Assembly: GCA_028023455.1 (NCBI GenBank)
Contig: JAQFVV010006255.1
Location: 3,720,001 to 3,784,000, forward strand
Origin: Epiperipatus broadwayi
Taxonomy: Eukaryota > Onychophora > Udeonychophora > Euonychophora > Peripatidae
DNA: 64,000 nt
Direction of reading: 5' to 3'
Shown piece by piece: positions 1 through 12,960 of this stretch. The notes beneath the pieces were generated by a model. The model was given only the letters and a program-made list of their open reading frames with translations. It was not told the origin of the DNA and ran no database searches. Position numbers and translations under genes: made by a program. Within the stretch, counting starts at the first letter, position 1. Every line of letters starts with the position of its first letter.

Positions 1-252
1 TTTCCAAAAGTATATATTCTATTTAGAAGGTTTGGCCCCTTAAAGTTTATTTTTTATTTTATTTATTGAAAGTAAAAAAAAAAAAAAAATTAAAATACTT
101 TTGGAATAATTGTACTTAGTTTAATCTTCAGTGCTAGATTATAAGTTATCATCATCATCATTACAGATTTCTGGTTAATATTATTAATATATATATTTGA
201 ATTTAACAGTTTTTATTCAAATGTATTTTAACCATTTTATAAATATTTACTC

Positions 253-354
253 ACTTAATGTTCCATTATATATATATATTTGGAGCAGTCAAAAATTATG
301 ATTACTTAATGTTCCATTATATATATATATTTGGAGCAGTCAAAAATTATGATT
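253..354. repeat. 51-bp tandem duplication (two units)
   Basis: Two adjacent copies (253-303 and 304-354) are identical by eye, each holding a short TA run and the motif ttggagcagtcaaaaattat. The lack of differences points to a recent slip or unequal exchange. No gene is nearby. Confidence 0.9.
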
Positions 355-774
355 ATATATATATATATATGCATAAGCTTGGATTTAGATATTAGAATAC
401 TCTCTGAAAATATACAGTTAACTTTATGTTAGGATTTGTAGTAATTAGAGCAATACTATTAAAAATGTATGTTAATTTTTTTCGCTAATAGAAGTTTTAA
501 AGTCCTAGATAATAGAAGACTATAACTATGCCATCAAATTGCTCAGTTTGCTGTTGGTTGCTACTCACTTAATATATATTAACATATATTTTAAACTTAA
601 TGATAAAATTTGAGTTCTAATATATTGTAAATTAATGCTGCTTAATATTATTAAAATACATTTAATATAGACTGATACAATCTTTTGCATAGTTTTTTTT
701 AAGTAATTATAATCTACAATAACTTTATTAAAAATATAATCTTACAAGCACATTATTTTTCTATCTCGCACACT

Positions 775-804
775 CATATATATATATATGTGTGTGTGTG
801 TGTG
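775..804. repeat. (TA)n(TG)n compound microsatellite
   Basis: A run of about 7 TA units passes directly into about 8 TG units. Simple sequence only. The flanks from 355 to 1,727 hold nothing I can recognise on either strand. Confidence 0.9.
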
Positions 805-1727
805 AAGAAAGAAGTTTATTATTAATTAAAAAGACGTTTTGATTCCTGTCTGATTTATTAAATAACCAGAGTAAGACAAATTCCTATTGGCTAATATAAT
901 ATATACAATATGTAATATATTTTCCGGTTTTAACCATGTGTAAGTGCTAACACAATATCAATCATGTATAATATCAGCAGAAAGACTATCCTGAAAAAGA
1001 TTTTAATCATTATTGTGATTATGCACAGTAATTAACACTGTTTACAGATAATGTTTATTAATAATAAACTGTGAAGTTATCAAATGTCAGTAAGCAATCT
1101 TAAGCCTTATGAAAAAACAACAATAGTAATTATAATCTCAGTGCAATCCATCTACTTGTTCATTTTTTTATGAATAGTCATAAATCTATCCCCCAACAAG
1201 CATTTGAGATATTATTCATATTATTGCTTCTGTATTATATTATTGTTGATTTGGCAAATAAAATTTGGTAGTTGATTCATCAATATATAAACACTTATTT
1301 TAATGTATCCACCACATAAAATAATATCAATAAGATTAAACCCTGAAAGAAAATGTGATCAAAAACACCAAATTTATTGTTTTAGTAATTTGATTAACTT
1401 TGTTAACATTTGTGTTTAAAATGTTTATCCAAGGAACATACACTAAAAAAATTATTGTAAGTATTGAATCAAAATGATGAGTCGTTTTATTTTTGGAATG
1501 ACATTGCAATATCCCAAATTATTTTAGATATTTTAAAGTTAAATGGAATAGATAATTGTCATATTTATCTTATTGAATAGTGAAAGTGCAAACAACAACA
1601 AAATGGTTTGAAATATTAGATTTAGATGTAATAGCATTAAATATTCTGAATCACGTTTTCTCATTGCTTGATAAGTATTTATATACCATATGAACAAAAA
1701 AGTTCTTCAGATAAAATGAATTATATC

Positions 1728-2041
1728 TGGGTCTCATTTTATGTGGTAGATAAGTTCCACAGAAAACCTGCATTAAAAAAATCGCACAAAAATAAACTTA
1801 ACTTACTTTGAAAAATGGGGGATAGGGTCTGTATTTTTCAGAATTCACATAAAAGCAAAGCAATAAGGAAAAATTACTTTAAAATTGCCATTTAAAAAAT
1901 AAGCAAATAAAGTATAACTAATAAAAAATTTCAAATATTTTAAAACAATTAATACAAGACAAACTTTTTTTACTTTTTTTTATTAACTACAGTATTTAAT
2001 TTTACATTTTTCATACATATTTTAATCATTACCGCTAGCGT
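1728..2041 (-). mobile_element. End fragment of TGGGTCTC-ended DNA element
   Basis: This stretch begins with TGGGTCTCATTTTATG and aligns, in reverse complement, with the right end of the 1.06-kb element at 16,293-17,353. Shared landmarks are a gggggat..ggtctgt block, a taaaagcaaagc block, a gacaaactttttt block and a gctag block. Differences are scattered throughout, so the two copies are old. Only one terminal repeat is present here, so this is a truncated, non-autonomous copy with no coding capacity. Confidence 0.75.
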
Positions 2042-2077
2042 TCATTTGTATACTGGGTAAGAAATCAGATTCAATGT

Positions 2078-2163
2078 GATGTGATGTATTGTAGCTTCTC
2101 CTTAAACAAAGTCAAAAATCTCTCAGCAATTATGCCCAGAAAAACCTGTTAGCCACTTTATTT
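2078..2163 (+). repeat. Dispersed repeat D, copy 1
   Basis: This matches 25,612-25,700 in the same orientation. Shared strings include gcttctcctta, aatctctcagc and agaaaaacctgttagccact. Origin is not recognised. It adjoins the fragment at 1,728-2,041 but is absent from the full copy of that element, so it is a separate repeat. Confidence 0.6.
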
Positions 2164-2768
2164 TTATTCATGATGTGAAAAACAACTAGCACAACTGTTA
2201 GTCTTATGCAGTGTTAATGGTTTTCGGTTTTCTGTTTCTATATTAAAAAAATGACATCGCAATCAAAACAAAAAGATTATACATTATCATTAGAAAAATT
2301 ATTTTCAGTTTAGAAAATCTTCGTTTTTTATTTTAAAAATCTGAAAGATTATTTATTTCTGTTATATATAACAAAATACATTTTAAAAGTTTAATTTTTT
2401 TGAATATTTATTGTGATATTTTTATATGTAAGTATAAATCTATTATTATTATTTACTCATTAGTATAAATGGGTTATTTACATAGAAACTAAAAATCTAA
2501 ATACAGCTTCTGGTCATATTCATGTTAGCTGCTAATATAATGTTATATTTTTTGGGGAAAAAAAGTATTTCAAGTCAAAATAAGTTATTAATAATTTAAA
2601 TTTCTTGATATCTAATAAATATAGTGAAATATGAAAGATATTAAGAAGAAACATGAATCGCATAACTTCAAAATCACATTAAAATAATCCACATAAAACA
2701 AGACCCATGTGTATATGGTATTCATTGTGAAAGACATAATTTTTTAACCATTTATTTTTATTGATAAA

Positions 2769-2799
2769 CTAAAGAGAAAGGATTTCACCTATGAACCTT

Positions 2800-2859
<60 letters not shown>

Positions 2860-3060
2860 CTCAACAATGTTGTGTTACATACAGAGAAAACTCTCAAACC
2901 CAAACACAAAATAGAGACTTAATAAAGATAAGAGTGCCTGATAAAGTCTCTATTTTGTGTTTGGGTTTGAGAGTTTCCTCTGTACTCAATATGTCATCAT
3001 TGAGCTATTATATAAATTATTATGGCATATATGTGAAAAGGTGAAATCCTTTCTCTTTAA
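2769..3060. mobile_element. Foldback element with nested inverted repeats
   Basis: The outer arms (2,769-2,790 and 3,039-3,060) carry aaagagaaaggatttcacct and its complement. Inner arms of about 40 bp (2,881-2,920 and 2,944-2,983) are nearly perfect complements around aactctcaaacccaaacac. A (TA)n tract at about 2,803-2,856 sits in the left half, displacing the symmetry. There is no ORF. This looks like a non-autonomous foldback or MITE; no target duplication could be fixed in the AT-rich flanks. Confidence 0.8.
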
Positions 3061-6000
3061 TTACATATGTTCTATGTGCATAATAAATAAATTTGAATGT
3101 TTTATTGATACAGTAAATATTTAAGGATTAAATAAACTGTGAGTAATGTTGGATGAATTCTTATATCAAAAATAAAAAAAAACTCTAGATGAGAAAATCT
3201 AAAAAAGATTGAAAATTAATTTAAATATTTATAAAAAGTCTATTATTTTCACTTCTTTTAAATCATAAAAACCTGTTAAAAGCATGTGATATTTATTTGT
3301 CTTTAACAAAAATATTTTTTAGAATTTTTTAGGATTGTCATAGAAAAATTTTGAAATCTAAATTATGACTAGTCTGAGTCTTTAATTGCTCTAAATTAGT
3401 TATTGATTTATACTGATTCAAGCAAAAAATGTTATGTATGTGTTTAAATTAGGGTTTGCCTGAAAGTTTGTGATAATGGCATTTTATTTGGAAATGGTTC
3501 AAAATATACACTTCAGAAAATGTATTAAATCCTAGCCTATGGTCTAGTAAGTGATGAACCAAAAATTGTGCCCTAACTTTAGCTTATTTATTTCCGTTTG
3601 ATATTTTTAGAGCACTAAGTATTTAAAAAAAAAACTTGTTGATTTTCAAAAATCATATAAAGATCAGATCTTGCCTCAAATTTATTATTTAAATAAAATA
3701 ATATTGTTACATCAAGGAGATATATAATATTCAACCATCAGAACAAGAGGTTCAGTTTTGTGCAGGGAATCTTTAACTCAGGAACTTTTAACTCAAGTGA
3801 AACCAACCAAGACAATTTATTAACAATATAATTAATGTTGTAGACAATTTATTTGAATCTAAAATTAATTTGTCAATTATTTAAAACTTATTTATTTTTG
3901 CTTTGTCATTTCAAAAAGATGCTTTGTATTTATACTAAAAGTTATAAATATTTGCAAAAAAACTATGATACCCCTATCATTAAAATGTAAAAATTAAAGA
4001 TAATACAAAAATAAAAAATAATTAATTGAATGATTTCATTTTTCAGGATTTTATAAAAAGTTTGAGCACCTCTTAATGTGATAACTGAGCATGATTCATA
4101 GACTTAGGCTCTGGATTCTGGTATTCTACAACTATACCAAACCACACAAGGAGAACGTAATACTAATGATGCTTCATACATAAGAAAATATTAAAAATTT
4201 TCAATATAATCCTAATTTGTTTTCAGTGGTGAATAGACTTCCCAAAAGAAAATTATGATATTCAATATAAAAAATAAGTAAGATTATTAGAATTTTAATA
4301 TCAGATTTTATGATATGTTAGCAAAATAAGCCTTTAAAAAGTATTTGAGGCTTTGAGAATTAGAAAATATATGTATGTGTGGAATAATGACTTCCATTTT
4401 GAAGTTTTGAAATTGAAGTAAAGTAATATATATGAACTGAAAAAAAATTAATGCCTTGAATCATGGTGAGATTAATATTTTATAGAATACCTCCATCCCC
4501 CAAAGAATTAATATTTTAAAAAGTGAAAAGTTGTTGCATAATGTAGCTGAAAGTAAAAATGATCTTAGAAAGTGGTAACAATGTATACAATGTTAACTTT
4601 AAGTTGACAGACTTAAAGAAAAAAGGTAATGTTAAGATATTTTTCATTATTACTGAAGAAAGAAATAAGCATGTGGAAGATGTCATAATAATAGATGAGT
4701 TTGTTTTTCAGAAAGGTGCAAGAAAAGAGTTATATTCATCATTGAAATAGTCTGTTATTTGCTTTGGCACATAATAGTAAAATAGAGGATAAATATTTAG
4801 CATGTGAATAAAAGTTTATGGAATAAGTAAATAATATTATGATACAGCTAACCTTTAATAAAATGAGTTATATTATTTTTGTAATTAGGTTGTTTTTGTT
4901 TTTTTTTAAAGAAGGGAAATTTCTCAAACCAGACAATAAATTGATTTAGTGGTAAACTATATCATTGTTGATTATATTATTAATTTTCTGTGAAGATTTT
5001 TAATTTGTTTTTATAAAGCATAAATATCATTGCAATTGATTCTGAAAAATTATACTAATTATTGAATTTTGCTTTTCCAATACATTCCTTAACAATGAGT
5101 GTAACCACATTTAGTTATAAATGATGCATTCTGCTTAATATTTGTGGAATAATTTTTCTACTATGACTTCTGAAAATTAACATTTCTAAATTTGAGATGA
5201 ATGATTTGGCAATCTGAGATGTAATCTGACAGTATAAATTATATGCGTGTTATCATTCATCTAAGAATTTGTTGTATCTTCAATTGATATTATGTTTATC
5301 AGATGTTTCATCATTAATTAGAAAGATAAGACAATAGATTTAATAAGATCATTACTTACAAATTATGAGTCAGAAATCATTGAGGTTACTAGGGCTTAAC
5401 ATTTTATAGGAGGCACCTCACTATAATTATAAATGACTGAAATGACCAAATTTTGTATCCTCATGTCTTCTTCAGGTGCTACTAATTTAAAATATGGTCG
5501 TTAGCAATGAGCATTAAACCCATGGTTTTTAGATTTATGAATATCAAATTTAAAATGATACTATAACTAATACTAATAAAGTTATACTATCAAAAGCAAT
5601 AATTTGTAGAAATTTTATAATCTTATCTATGAAGATTCTTTTGATTTTTTTTTTCTTTTGAGGATGCTTGGAAATCATTAATTAATTTTACTCTTAAAAG
5701 GGAAAAAAATGGAAAAACCAAGAGGTTTCTCATAAATAAATATTTAAAATTTCTACTGGATGTTACCATTGACAAAATAGCTTTACTTGGTTAGTATATC
5801 ACCTTTAATTTAATACTCATAAATATAATGGTTAAACTCCTTATACTAACTGTCATTAATCAGCTCAGAAATACCTGGAAAAGGGAGATGAATACTATTA
5901 TTAATAGTTGATTGTACAAAGAAAATTATGAATAAAATTTGAATTTTTTTTAAAAGCATTTAAAATTTTCAACTAGATGATGAAAATAATCCAACATGTA

Positions 6001-6234
6001 ACTATACCTATCCTGCTCAATAGGATTATTATGGTGAATGTGGTTATTAAGAAACCAAAGACATCCAAAAAATGGATGCTGAACTAAGTTCAGATTAAGT
6101 TCAGATTTATATAACTATACAAGCTAATGAGTTTGAATTGAAAACATTATTATGTTCTCATTTTGGACTCAAAGTTTTATAGTTAGCTAATAAGGTAAAA
6201 GGTGGTTTCTTGAGAGTTGCATTAGAACCTAAGA
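3061..6234. other. No supported gene
   Basis: AT-rich sequence without a recognisable gene or intact element. An open frame at 4,559-4,750 (+) has no recognisable domain and is no longer than chance allows at this composition. Around 5,380-5,500 the minus strand has a CTGAAGAAG core similar to Penelope 3' ends, but too little else is preserved to call an element. Confidence 0.6.
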
Positions 6235-6415
6235 TCTAAGTACAGCACTCTCAAATCCAAAGCTCCTCATTGATAAAAGCCACAAGTTAAAAACTAATTT
6301 GGGGATATTGGATGAGTAGGCCTTAGATAGGAATTTTATGCACAAACCTTCCTGCATCCATTGATTACTCTGGTTTGCGCTGATTGGCACTACTGTATAA
6401 AGAGTTTTGCTTCTG
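6235..6415 (-). mobile_element. Foldback family C, diverged copy
   Basis: In reverse complement this matches the element at 23,033-23,215. Shared blocks are gcaaaactct near one end, gagtaatcaatggatgc, cctactcatccaatatcccca and a ggagct block at the other end. The copy is diverged, and its terminal repeats are eroded compared with the 23-kb copy. Confidence 0.75.
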
Positions 6416-6983
6416 TATAAATAATATATTTTATGGTTCTAAATCTTTTTGAAAGTATTCTATATTTTTTGATCATATTCTATCCTATATTCTTTAGCTC
6501 TTTTAATTTATATTCACTTAATATAAAAGTATAAAAAGCAAAAGCATACTTCAGTATATATATCTTTTAAAAAATCATATGCTTTTAATTAAGTTTCCTA
6601 CATAAATAATAAAACTGATTGTTTGCTGCAATTATATTTTTAATTAAACTAACTATAAATATGACATCATCAAGATCAGCAAGAGAGAAAAAAAGTCTGC
6701 ATTATAATTATTATTTGGACGTAGGATTGTTTACAATTATTACTGTCTGTTTTAATATATTGCAATCTATACGGGAGTCACCTTGATAACGATTAACCAG
6801 TTTATGATTCTTCAATTCTTTCTCGCAGGGGGGGGGGGGCAACTTTTAAAGCTTCATTTGAACAATCTATGCTTACTTGGGCTAATAATTTTATTTTAGC
6901 TTAGACAAAAATAATTTACTTAACTTTATATATAAAAAATTTTCTGCAGTACAGGTTTTTTCATACCTGCACTCCAATATGTA

Positions 6984-7440
6984 ATGTATAGGGAGCTTGA
7001 AGTCAGACGTTCACACGACCCTCAACTATCCACGCTATCTCATACTGCTGACATATTTGATCACACACATGTTAAATAGATACACAATCACCAATATACG
7101 TATTTCATGCTAAGCCAGCACTCGTCACTAATTAGGGCTTTGATCGTTCCATCATCAGATTTTCAATGAAATGGACGGCTGAAGAGTTGTGGGGTGAAAT
7201 GGATTGAAGCCTGTCCATTCAAGTATGAACATTGGCTATTTTAATATAAGCTGAGCATTGATTGTATATATATATATGGAGATAATAATCTAGGCCAACT
7301 AACAAGGGCTGGTTTAGCACGAAATACATATATTGGTGATTGTTTATCTTTTCAGCATGTGTGTGATCAAGTATGTCAGCAGTATGAAATAGTGTGGATA
7401 ATTGAGGGTCGTGTGAAAGTCTGAGTTCAAACCCCTATAT
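6984..7440. mobile_element. Family A palindromic repeat, copy 1
   Basis: The left arm runs inward from a tataggg end through acacatgtt, ccagcactcgtcac and a tca/gatttt block. The right arm repeats these in reverse complement, finishing gtctgagttcaaacccctata. A short TA tract lies at 7,266-7,277. The gagttcaaacccc end resembles the T-arm/B-box of a tRNA (GGTTCRANNCC), hinting at a tRNA-related origin, which is unproven. No coding capacity. A 12-G run at 6,828-6,839 lies just outside. Confidence 0.85.
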
Positions 7441-7584
7441 ATTACTTAACTTTATGTACATTTTAATCCTTAATATTTATATTTAAAATTAGACAATGTT
7501 TTACTTACTGATAACATTCAAATAATTAAGAAGTTGTATAAACCGACTTTTCATCTTTTAAAGTATACTTTTTTTTTTTGTCAA

Positions 7585-7674
7585 GCGCTGTTAGCCAGGT
7601 CATCGCATCGCAACCGCCTTGCAAGCGAGTAGTTGGTTGCAGACGGTTGTGGGTTCGCGTCCCGGCCGATGCTA
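7585..7674 (+). repeat. tRNA-like SINE head or tRNA pseudogene
   Basis: An isolated GC-rich, CpG-containing island in AT-rich DNA. It has an A-box-like gttagccaggtcatcgca, an anticodon-arm-like CGC-cttgcaa-GCG, an extended variable-arm-like segment and a good B box (ggttcgcgtcc). The outer ends pair only partly (AGCGCTG against CGATGCT with wobbles and a mismatch). This makes a working tRNA unlikely and a tRNA-derived SINE head or retropseudogene likely. Confidence 0.6.
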
Positions 7675-8268
7675 TGACATATGAGAAGAAAAAAAAGTAT
7701 ATTGTTTTAAGAAAATGTAACTTGCTACAATTTATTACTTGGCAGCAAATAAAAAAATATTATTAGTCACAATTTTTATATAAAACTACTATTTTAAAGA
7801 CTTAAAAGCTTTATAATAAAACAGTATAAACAAGTATTATAAAACATCAAGTGATTGGCAATATAAACAAATGAAAAAGTATGACATTTTTATTCCCACC
7901 CTCCCTCCCTTCCACATGTTTTAAATGGCCAAAGCAATTTCTTCTCTGATCATCCTTAGTAGGGAAACTGTGTCTAGTTTTTAAGTTAAAATATTTTTTT
8001 TAATTATTATAGTAATGTGAAAAACATTTTCATGCTTTTATTTTTTATTTTCAAGAGAAGATAAGAAATTAATTTCTCATAGACTTTTATATAGAAATGC
8101 TTTTTTAAATTAAAAATTATTTTTATATTTTATTTATAATTAAAAAACATTGTAATTTAAATATAAATTTAAAGTAATAGAGAATTTGATTAAATATTTT
8201 AGAAGCTTCAAATTCTATTTATATATTTTTAAAAAGTTCAGATTGAATAAAATTCATGTTACCGTTTC

Positions 8269-8425
<157 letters not shown>

Positions 8426-8429
8426 ATGT

Positions 8430-10055
8430 GTATTTATCTCTTTCTCTTTCCACGTACACATATACCAGATTTTTAATATCTTTGTGATTCATTATTCTGC
8501 ATTTCGATTAACTTTGAAATAATTATATAAACAAACACAGAAATAAATATTTCATATATATGTAAATTAATATAAACGCATTTCGTTGTCTAAAAAATGA
8601 CTAAATTTTAATTTATTGTTTATCAAATATTTTTTTATAATATCAATTTTTTTCAGCAATGTAATTATTATTCAAAATTATTTGAACGTTGATTGTTTTA
8701 TATACATTTATTTATATAACACTGCACTTTTCTCACTTGGGAATTCTATCTGTCATGGAACATCTGCGACCCAACATATCTTTTTTTAAGTGCAAAAGAG
8801 ATTTTTTGTTGTTGTTGTTTTTGATGATCTTTCTTCTATAACGCAGATTTTTATTTTCCCATTTATCATTTTTAGCATTTTTATTGATTGCAGATTTAAA
8901 ACTGTCTAAGACCTTTGCCTTTTTTATATATATAAAGCAATGATTATATAAAGGGTAAGAATCCTAGTTTTATAAGGATTTTAAGCACCTTATCACGAAG
9001 ACATATCGTGTTTGTTGATATCAAAAAGCAGCCGGTTCTCCAAAACTCGCGAATATTTACCATTGACAAGAGAAAAAAGAAAAAAAATAGGTTAAAACCA
9101 TCATCCATCAAAAATATCTCGATTTTTTTGTGCAGTAATTATGAATTCTAAGCCAGCTCTATGGAAAAATGGTTGTGAAAGTTAGTTTTTAATATGTTAG
9201 TTATCTATGACTTTTTTTATTGGAGAGAAAAAAGATAAACTTAATCACTGCTAATCTGAAGAAAATCTATAATCTTAAAATTTAATCCATTTTTTTCATA
9301 TGTTAACAAAGGTCTTACAGCAGATTAACGGTATTATGTATAGGCAGTACAATAAAACTAGCAAAAATAGATGATTGCATTTTTGATTATTTACATCATT
9401 AGCAAGTTTAATTGCAAGTAATAGACTAAATCCGATTTCTGTTTAGCTTTTATTTGCAAAAATTTATTTCCTATTATATCTTCATCTTGTTAGTCTGTAG
9501 GTACCTATGTATTAATAAGAATAGTTATAAATTACTAAAAAGTATTTGTAAACAGTGGATACATATTCCCAAAGTCTATAGTACCATATTTAATGTATAA
9601 TACGCTTTAAATGTTAAAAACCTATAACTTAAAGTAAACTATAGAAACCTTTATAAGACAAGTGTTTTGTTAATATTAAATATCTTCATTAGTCAAATTT
9701 TCAAATATATTGGTTTTTTATTTTATTTTATAACTATGATACATTTTGTTGACGAGAGTGAAACTTGTTAATTATCAAACGCTTTACCATAAGTAAGTTA
9801 TAAACAACGTTTCTGTAATATTTGAATACAAGAATGATTTATATATTTGGAGATTAGATGCAATTATACATGATTTGAACACAGACTTTTGTCAATGTAA
9901 AAACAATGATTTTGAATTATGGCAGAGCTGACAAAATTGGTGGTTTAACCTTTTTGGACTGATAATTTTATATTTTGATACTAGGATATCATTCAAAATA
10001 TATTTTACATTAAAATCAGAACTTCAGAGATCAAAAGTATACTTTTGTTGTTTAT
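8430..10055. other. No supported gene; small CpG cluster
   Basis: Mostly AT-rich and unremarkable. Around 8,994-9,056 several CpGs cluster (cacgaag, atcgtg, gccggt, ctcgcg). A minus-strand frame of about 39 codons passes through them, but without splice signals or a recognisable motif I do not call a gene. Confidence 0.5.
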
Positions 10056-10056
10056 T

Positions 10057-10077
10057 ATATATATATATATATATATA
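10057..10077. repeat. (TA)n microsatellite
   Basis: About 10 TA units. Confidence 0.9.
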
Positions 10078-10587
10078 CACAACATTTAAATAGCCAATAA
10101 TTGGCAGTTAACTTACACTATCAACTATGATATCATATTTAAAAAAATTAACCAATCAACTCTCTCATAGTACAATTATTTTACAAAATAAACACTGACT
10201 ATTAGCTGCCTATGAGATACCATTGTTATCCAACATAATACATAAAGTCCTTTGGGCTTATAACCATTTAGTTTTAAATCATAAAGTAATCATGATCTAA
10301 GTCTTTAAACATTAAGTATTTTAACATTATAACAAATTAGTCTAAGATAGAGTTGAATCAAAATATTATGAATTAAACTGAAATTAATATCATTTTTTTA
10401 ATATTAATTAATAAATCATTATATCATAAATCAAATTTACATATACACATATAAAAATCCATGAAAATATATAATTCAACACACATATATAATCATTAAA
10501 AACCAGTCAACACTTGGACAATCCCAATATCAATAAAAATCAACAATTTCAAATTGTTGTCAAGGCAACCTCCTCTTAACTATAAAG

Positions 10588-10848
10588 ATGGAAAATATTA
10601 ATTATTATTTACTGGATATCAAGGAAGATGTTAATTTTCTGCATCCCCACACCTATAAAAATAGCTTTCTGTATTTAAATCCTTATAAAAACTTGGGTTT
10701 GCAGTATAAAGAACATTCCTTTTATTTCATTAAACCTGAAACAAAAGAAAAAAAATGTTTAACTTTAGAAGGATTGTCAATTAATATCTATTTCCTGACA
10801 ATATCAAAAGATGATAGGGTTATCTCTGTTTACATGGATATTTCTTAA
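10588..10848 (+). CDS. Unrecognised 86-codon ORF between direct repeats
   Basis: An open frame beginning with an ATG in good context (A at -3, G at +4) and ending in TAA. The peptide is hydrophilic, rich in Tyr, Lys and Asp, with no signal peptide, membrane segment or family motif I recognise. It lies between two imperfect direct repeats of about 35 bp sharing catgaaaatatataattcaa (about 10,453-10,490 and 10,867-10,903), which could mark the edges of a small insert. At this base composition ORFs of such length arise by chance, so confidence that it is a gene is low. Confidence 0.15.
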   Translation: MENINYYLLDIKEDVNFLHPHTYKNSFLYLNPYKNLGLQYKEHSFYFIKPETKEKKCLTLEGLSINIYFLTISKDDRVISVYMDIS

Positions 10849-11437
10849 TTTCCATTCTTTATCAATATAAAAGTTCATGAAAATATATAATTCAATGTAT
10901 ATATATTATAATATTTAATAGATATTCAAATAAAAAGGTTTAGTATATTTAGTTATAATTAATTAATTAGAAAGCTTTTACAAGGGCAGTAAACAATCAA
11001 GGCTGAGAAAGAAACTAAAAACTGTTAGTACAATTGCAATCAAAAGGAATTATATATATATATATAATGAATATAAAACTTACTACTCTCTAATCCAAAT
11101 TTTAAAATCTAATACATTTTGAACATAACCAACTGCTATTGTGATTTGTCAAGACAAATTATCAGCTTCATCAGATTTGCTGAAGATCCAAATGATGGTT
11201 TGTATATAATAGCTTCAAATAATGAGTTATATGTTTGAAATGTGAAAGTAATTGTGGTATAGGATTGTAATCTATATTATGTTTAAATATATCATACAAT
11301 GATAAATAATTTATGCAAGGATAGAGCCAAATACTTTAATTTTTAAAATCTTACATTAAGTATATTTTATTACAAATAATTTTATTAAAAACACAAAACT
11401 TAAAAAATTACTTTATTATCATTTAATATTTATAATG

Positions 11438-11610
11438 AATTCTAAGCTCTAGAAATGCAAAGATAAGAAAAGCTTCAGTGTAGATGTATGTTAACTTGAG
11501 CTAAGCACATTCCATATGATATCATAACCAATATATCAAAAGTGCTCATCTCAAGGTAATCTACATCTACATTGAAATTTCTTATTTTAGCATGCCTAGT
11601 GCTTAGAATT
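11438..11610. mobile_element. Foldback element, about 70-bp arms
   Basis: The left arm begins aattctaagctctagaaatg and contains agtgtagatgta and gagctaagcaca. The right arm carries the complements in reverse order (tgctcatctc, tacatctacattg, gcttagaatt). The arms have several mismatches and the spacer is about 40 bp. Non-coding. Confidence 0.75.
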
Positions 11611-11920
11611 TAAATGTAATTCATTTAGGAAAATTTTATAAATTTATATAATTATAGTGTAATAAAATATATTTAATTCAAGGTTATATAAATGAATCTA
11701 TAATTATTCTCATCTTGTTGAAATACGTAATGTAGAATAACAACTTTCATGTTAGCAAGAGAGCTTGTATTTCAAAAAATCATTTACAAATTATCAACTT
11801 ATCTTAATGTTAATGTAGAGAATAGTTTCTTTGAACTCTGACATGCCTGATGAGATGGCAATTCATATTAGCTGCCATATGAGAATATATTCTGTTTATT
11901 TTATGTTATTAATAGCAAGT

Positions 11921-12080
11921 ATAGGGGATTTGAACTCAGACTTTCAAGCACCCTTCAACTATCCACACTATCTTACAGAACTGATACACATGACCACATA
12001 TATAGAAAAGATAAGTAATCACCAATATCCTTATTTTGTGCTAAGCCAGCACTCATCAGTTGGTCCAGATTATCATCTCC

Positions 12081-12124
<44 letters not shown>

Positions 12125-12714
12125 ATCAGTGCTCAGTTTATATTAAAATAGCAAATCTTTATATTTTAATGGATAGACCTCAATCTACTCCAACTTTCCA
12201 GCCATCCATGTCATTGAAAATCCGATGATGAAAATCCCCAATACTTACAATTAAGGTCCAGGTTTGTGAAGAGTGCCTGGTTTTCAACTATTTACACATC
12301 AAGCTTGTATCCTGCCCATCCCTCTTCTATGTATTTAAATAGATAAGGTCCTATACATGAAGGGTCAGAGTGACTTGAGGTCAACATGGTCATGGCAATA
12401 ATATTGGTATCAGCATGAGATTTGGATTTTAATCATCAGATTTTTAATTATATGGATGGCTAGATAGTTGGAGTAGATTGAGGCCTATCCATTAAAGTAT
12501 GAAGATTTGCTATCTTAATATAAACTGAGCACTGATTATATATATGTGTGTGGGAGATGATAATCTGGACCAACTGATGAGTGCTGGTCTATCATGAAAT
12601 ACATATATTGGTGATTATTTATCTCTTCTACATGTGTGTGGTCATGTGTATCAGTTGTGTGAGATAGTGGGATAGTTGAAGGGTGCTTGAAAATCTGAGT
12701 TCAAATCCCCTATA
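11921..12714. mobile_element. Family A palindromic repeat, copy 2 (long)
   Basis: This is the clearest long copy. The left arm reads gggatttgaactcagacttt, cacccttcaactatccacac, ccagcactcatcag and gctcagtttatatta. The right arm mirrors it and ends gagttcaaatcccctata. A (CA)n(TA)n tract at about 12,080-12,123 sits in the left arm. The centre holds extra sequence (ctcttcacaaacctgg, gggatggacagg and similar) shared with the 33.5-35.1 kb cluster. Open frames in it are accidental. Confidence 0.9.
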
Positions 12715-12960
12715 CTTACAATTAAGCTCCAAATTTGTGAAGAGTGCCTGGTTTTCAGTTATTAATAGCAGTAAATTATGTAAAAATATGCTAAAATTTA
12801 AATTTTGCATTATAGTGTGCAGTAAATATACTTCTTTTATATATAACAATTAATCTTTGTATGTTATTAAAATTATATATCAAAACAGAAAATTAATGAA
12901 GCCTATTATGCTGTTCTTTCACATAAATTATAATAAATAATAAAAATCATATACATAAAA

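Noticed and set aside
4559-4750. 63-codon ORF with a plausible amino-acid mix
   Set aside because: No domain, splice context or repeat homology. The length is within chance for this composition.
5380-5500. Minus-strand cacctgaagaagacatgagg similar to PLE hammerhead cores
   Set aside because: Only the CTGAAGA box and some flanking similarity remain. No GAAA box at the right distance and no PLE coding remnant nearby.
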